Assembly (NCBI RefSeq): GCF_038003525.1
Contig: NZ_JBBOPI010000001.1
Coordinates: forward strand, 1,169,001-1,233,000
Direction: 5' to 3'
From: Solibacillus sp. FSL H8-0538
GTDB taxonomy: Bacteria > Bacillota > Bacilli > Bacillales_A > Planococcaceae
Length of the DNA: 64,000 bases
A model generated the notes under the pieces. That model saw only the letters and a program-made list of their open reading frames with translations. It was not told the origin of the DNA and made no database searches. The translations under genes were made by a program, and so were the position numbers. Positions within the stretch are counted from its first letter, which is position 1, and each line of letters opens with the position of its first letter. Of this stretch, positions 63,031-64,000 are shown one piece after another.

Positions 63031-64000
63031 CGAACGACAAATGGAAAGATATTGATATCGAAGAGTTATTAGAGCAAGCACCAAAAATTCATGATACTCG
63101 TTCGAAAGATGATGTCCTCTCAAAATTAAAAGAAGTAAATGCATTTCATGAAGAGGAGAGCCCACAACCTATAGTTAAGAGAAAAAAGAATTCATTTGGG
63201 ATTTTTATTGCTAGCGCAGCTATTATCTTTTTAACATTAATCGGTGCGTATCTTTTAAAAACACAAGAACTAGAAGAAACGCAAATTTATGACACAGCAA
63301 CCACGTCGATGGACATTGAAGAATATTCGACGGAGGAAAATGCCATTAGTGGTACTGTAAATGAATCGATTGAAAATAAAGCGTCAGTCAGACAATTTTC
63401 AGTGGATGCTATAAAAACAGCTGTGTATACCGAGGATATTAAAGATGTAACGGTCTTTCCGATAGGGTTAACTGCCGGTGCTGAAAGTATTCCTATGACG
63501 TTCCTCATTCCAAATGAGCAGATTTCAGACGATTTCAACGAACAACCAACGCAACTTCAGCTTTACGAAAAGTACGCATCACGTATCAATGAGCAAGCGC
63601 TTGGATTTGATGACTATCATCCGTACACAGGGCGTTTAACAGAGTCTGGCACGACGATAACACATAGTATGCCAGATAATCATCAATACGATGTAGCGTC
63701 TGCAACGATGTATGTATATGGTGGCACGCTCCAACATACGTTTGGAAAAAATTATGGGACACTCGTGAATGTAGACGAAAGCGGCAAACCCATTACGTTT
63801 GATCAAGCAGGTGAACCGAGTGAACCGTCGCAATTAGGAGGTGACATGCTGCATTATAGCTATGCGGTATTTCAGTTGGAAGATGGTCCTAGTTATTTAG
63901 CGCCAAATAACCAAGAACTTTTTGATACGGTGACCGAAGCGCTTGAGCGTATGCCTGTTGAATATAATGACGTGTATCAATCAGCGATTATTAAGGGTGT
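63027..64000 (+). CDS. rsiX: RsiX, anti-sigma factor of SigX (C-terminus cut by window edge)
   Basis: At least 324 codons are open from ATG 63027, after AAGGAGGCG. An acidic cytoplasmic N-part (about residues 1-55), one membrane helix (FGIFIASAAIIFLTLIGAYL, about 53-72) and a large extracytoplasmic domain follow. This is the layout of RsiX, which holds SigX at the membrane until released by surface stress. The four-base overlap with sigX supports the pairing. The C-terminus lies outside the window. Confidence 0.88.
   Translation, partial: MTNDKWKDIDIEELLEQAPKIHDTRSKDDVLSKLKEVNAFHEEESPQPIVKRKKNSFGIFIASAAIIFLTLIGAYLLKTQELEETQIYDTATTSMDIEEYSTEENAISGTVNESIENKASVRQFSVDAIKTAVYTEDIKDVTVFPIGLTAGAESIPMTFLIPNEQISDDFNEQPTQLQLYEKYASRINEQALGFDDYHPYTGRLTESGTTITHSMPDNHQYDVASATMYVYGGTLQHTFGKNYGTLVNVDESGKPITFDQAGEPSEPSQLGGDMLHYSYAVFQLEDGPSYLAPNNQELFDTVTEALERMPVEYNDVYQSAIIKG

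Overview
The window comes from a low-GC, Gram-positive, endospore-forming bacterium. Protein content and gene order fit the Planococcaceae/Bacillaceae, closest in style to Solibacillus or Lysinibacillus (inference from recall; no search was run). Evidence includes CotD, SpoIIAA-SpoIIAB-SigF, SpoVAF, LiaRS, ResABCDE, SigX/RsiX, LexA-YneA and long stretches collinear with Bacillus subtilis (ynbB-glnR-glnA; lexA-yneA-yneB-ynzC-tkt-yneF; yqkE-like/yqkF/nudF/fur/xerD/deoB/pdp; spoIIA; lysA-ribT-ypuF-scpAB-dacB-rluB-resABCDE-sigX-rsiX).

Layout. 1-4.4 kb: a TRIC-type channel gene running off the left edge, ynbB and the GlnR-controlled glnRA operon. 4.5-10 kb: accessory stretch with a cotD-like coat gene, an orphan holin-like gene, a ferritin-like gene, a striking 0.86-kb array of about 42 short repeats, a large DUF2339 membrane protein and a 5'(3')-deoxyribonucleotidase. 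10.1-21.7 kb: a complete type IV pilus locus for a single-membrane cell. Three minor prepilins read leftward; a VanW/G5 surface protein, PilB, PilT, PilC, the major pilin, PilM, PilN, PilO and PilD read rightward. 22.4-27.5 kb: a class-I amidotransferase-like hydrolase, the lexA/yneA SOS pair, yneB, ynzC and transketolase. 27.7-31.1 kb: a liaI-liaH-liaF-liaS-liaR cell-envelope stress operon. 31.3-44.6 kb: yneF, a polar amino-acid ABC importer with luxS, an alpha/beta hydrolase, thiolase, then nudF-fur-xerD-deoB-pdp. 45-50 kb: a SulP transporter and the spoIIA operon with spoVAF directly attached. 50-64 kb: lysA through resABCDE and sigX-rsiX (cut by the right edge).

How the genes work together. 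The pilus locus holds extension and retraction ATPases, platform, alignment proteins, peptidase, major pilin and a probable tip complex, so it should make a dynamic pilus. An N-terminal MshEN-like domain on PilB and a calcium-loop motif on the first protein of the operon suggest control inputs. lia, sigX/rsiX and resDE are separate envelope and redox stress circuits.

The intergenic DNA is unusually rich in structured repeats. I see at least four dispersed families. One closely resembles the Bacillaceae-1 RNA motif (two hairpins whose loops read RUCCU on the minus strand), and one of its copies lies nested inside another repeat. Two further unassigned multi-stem elements lie after nudF and between resC and resD. 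No tRNA, rRNA, CRISPR, insertion sequence or prophage was seen.
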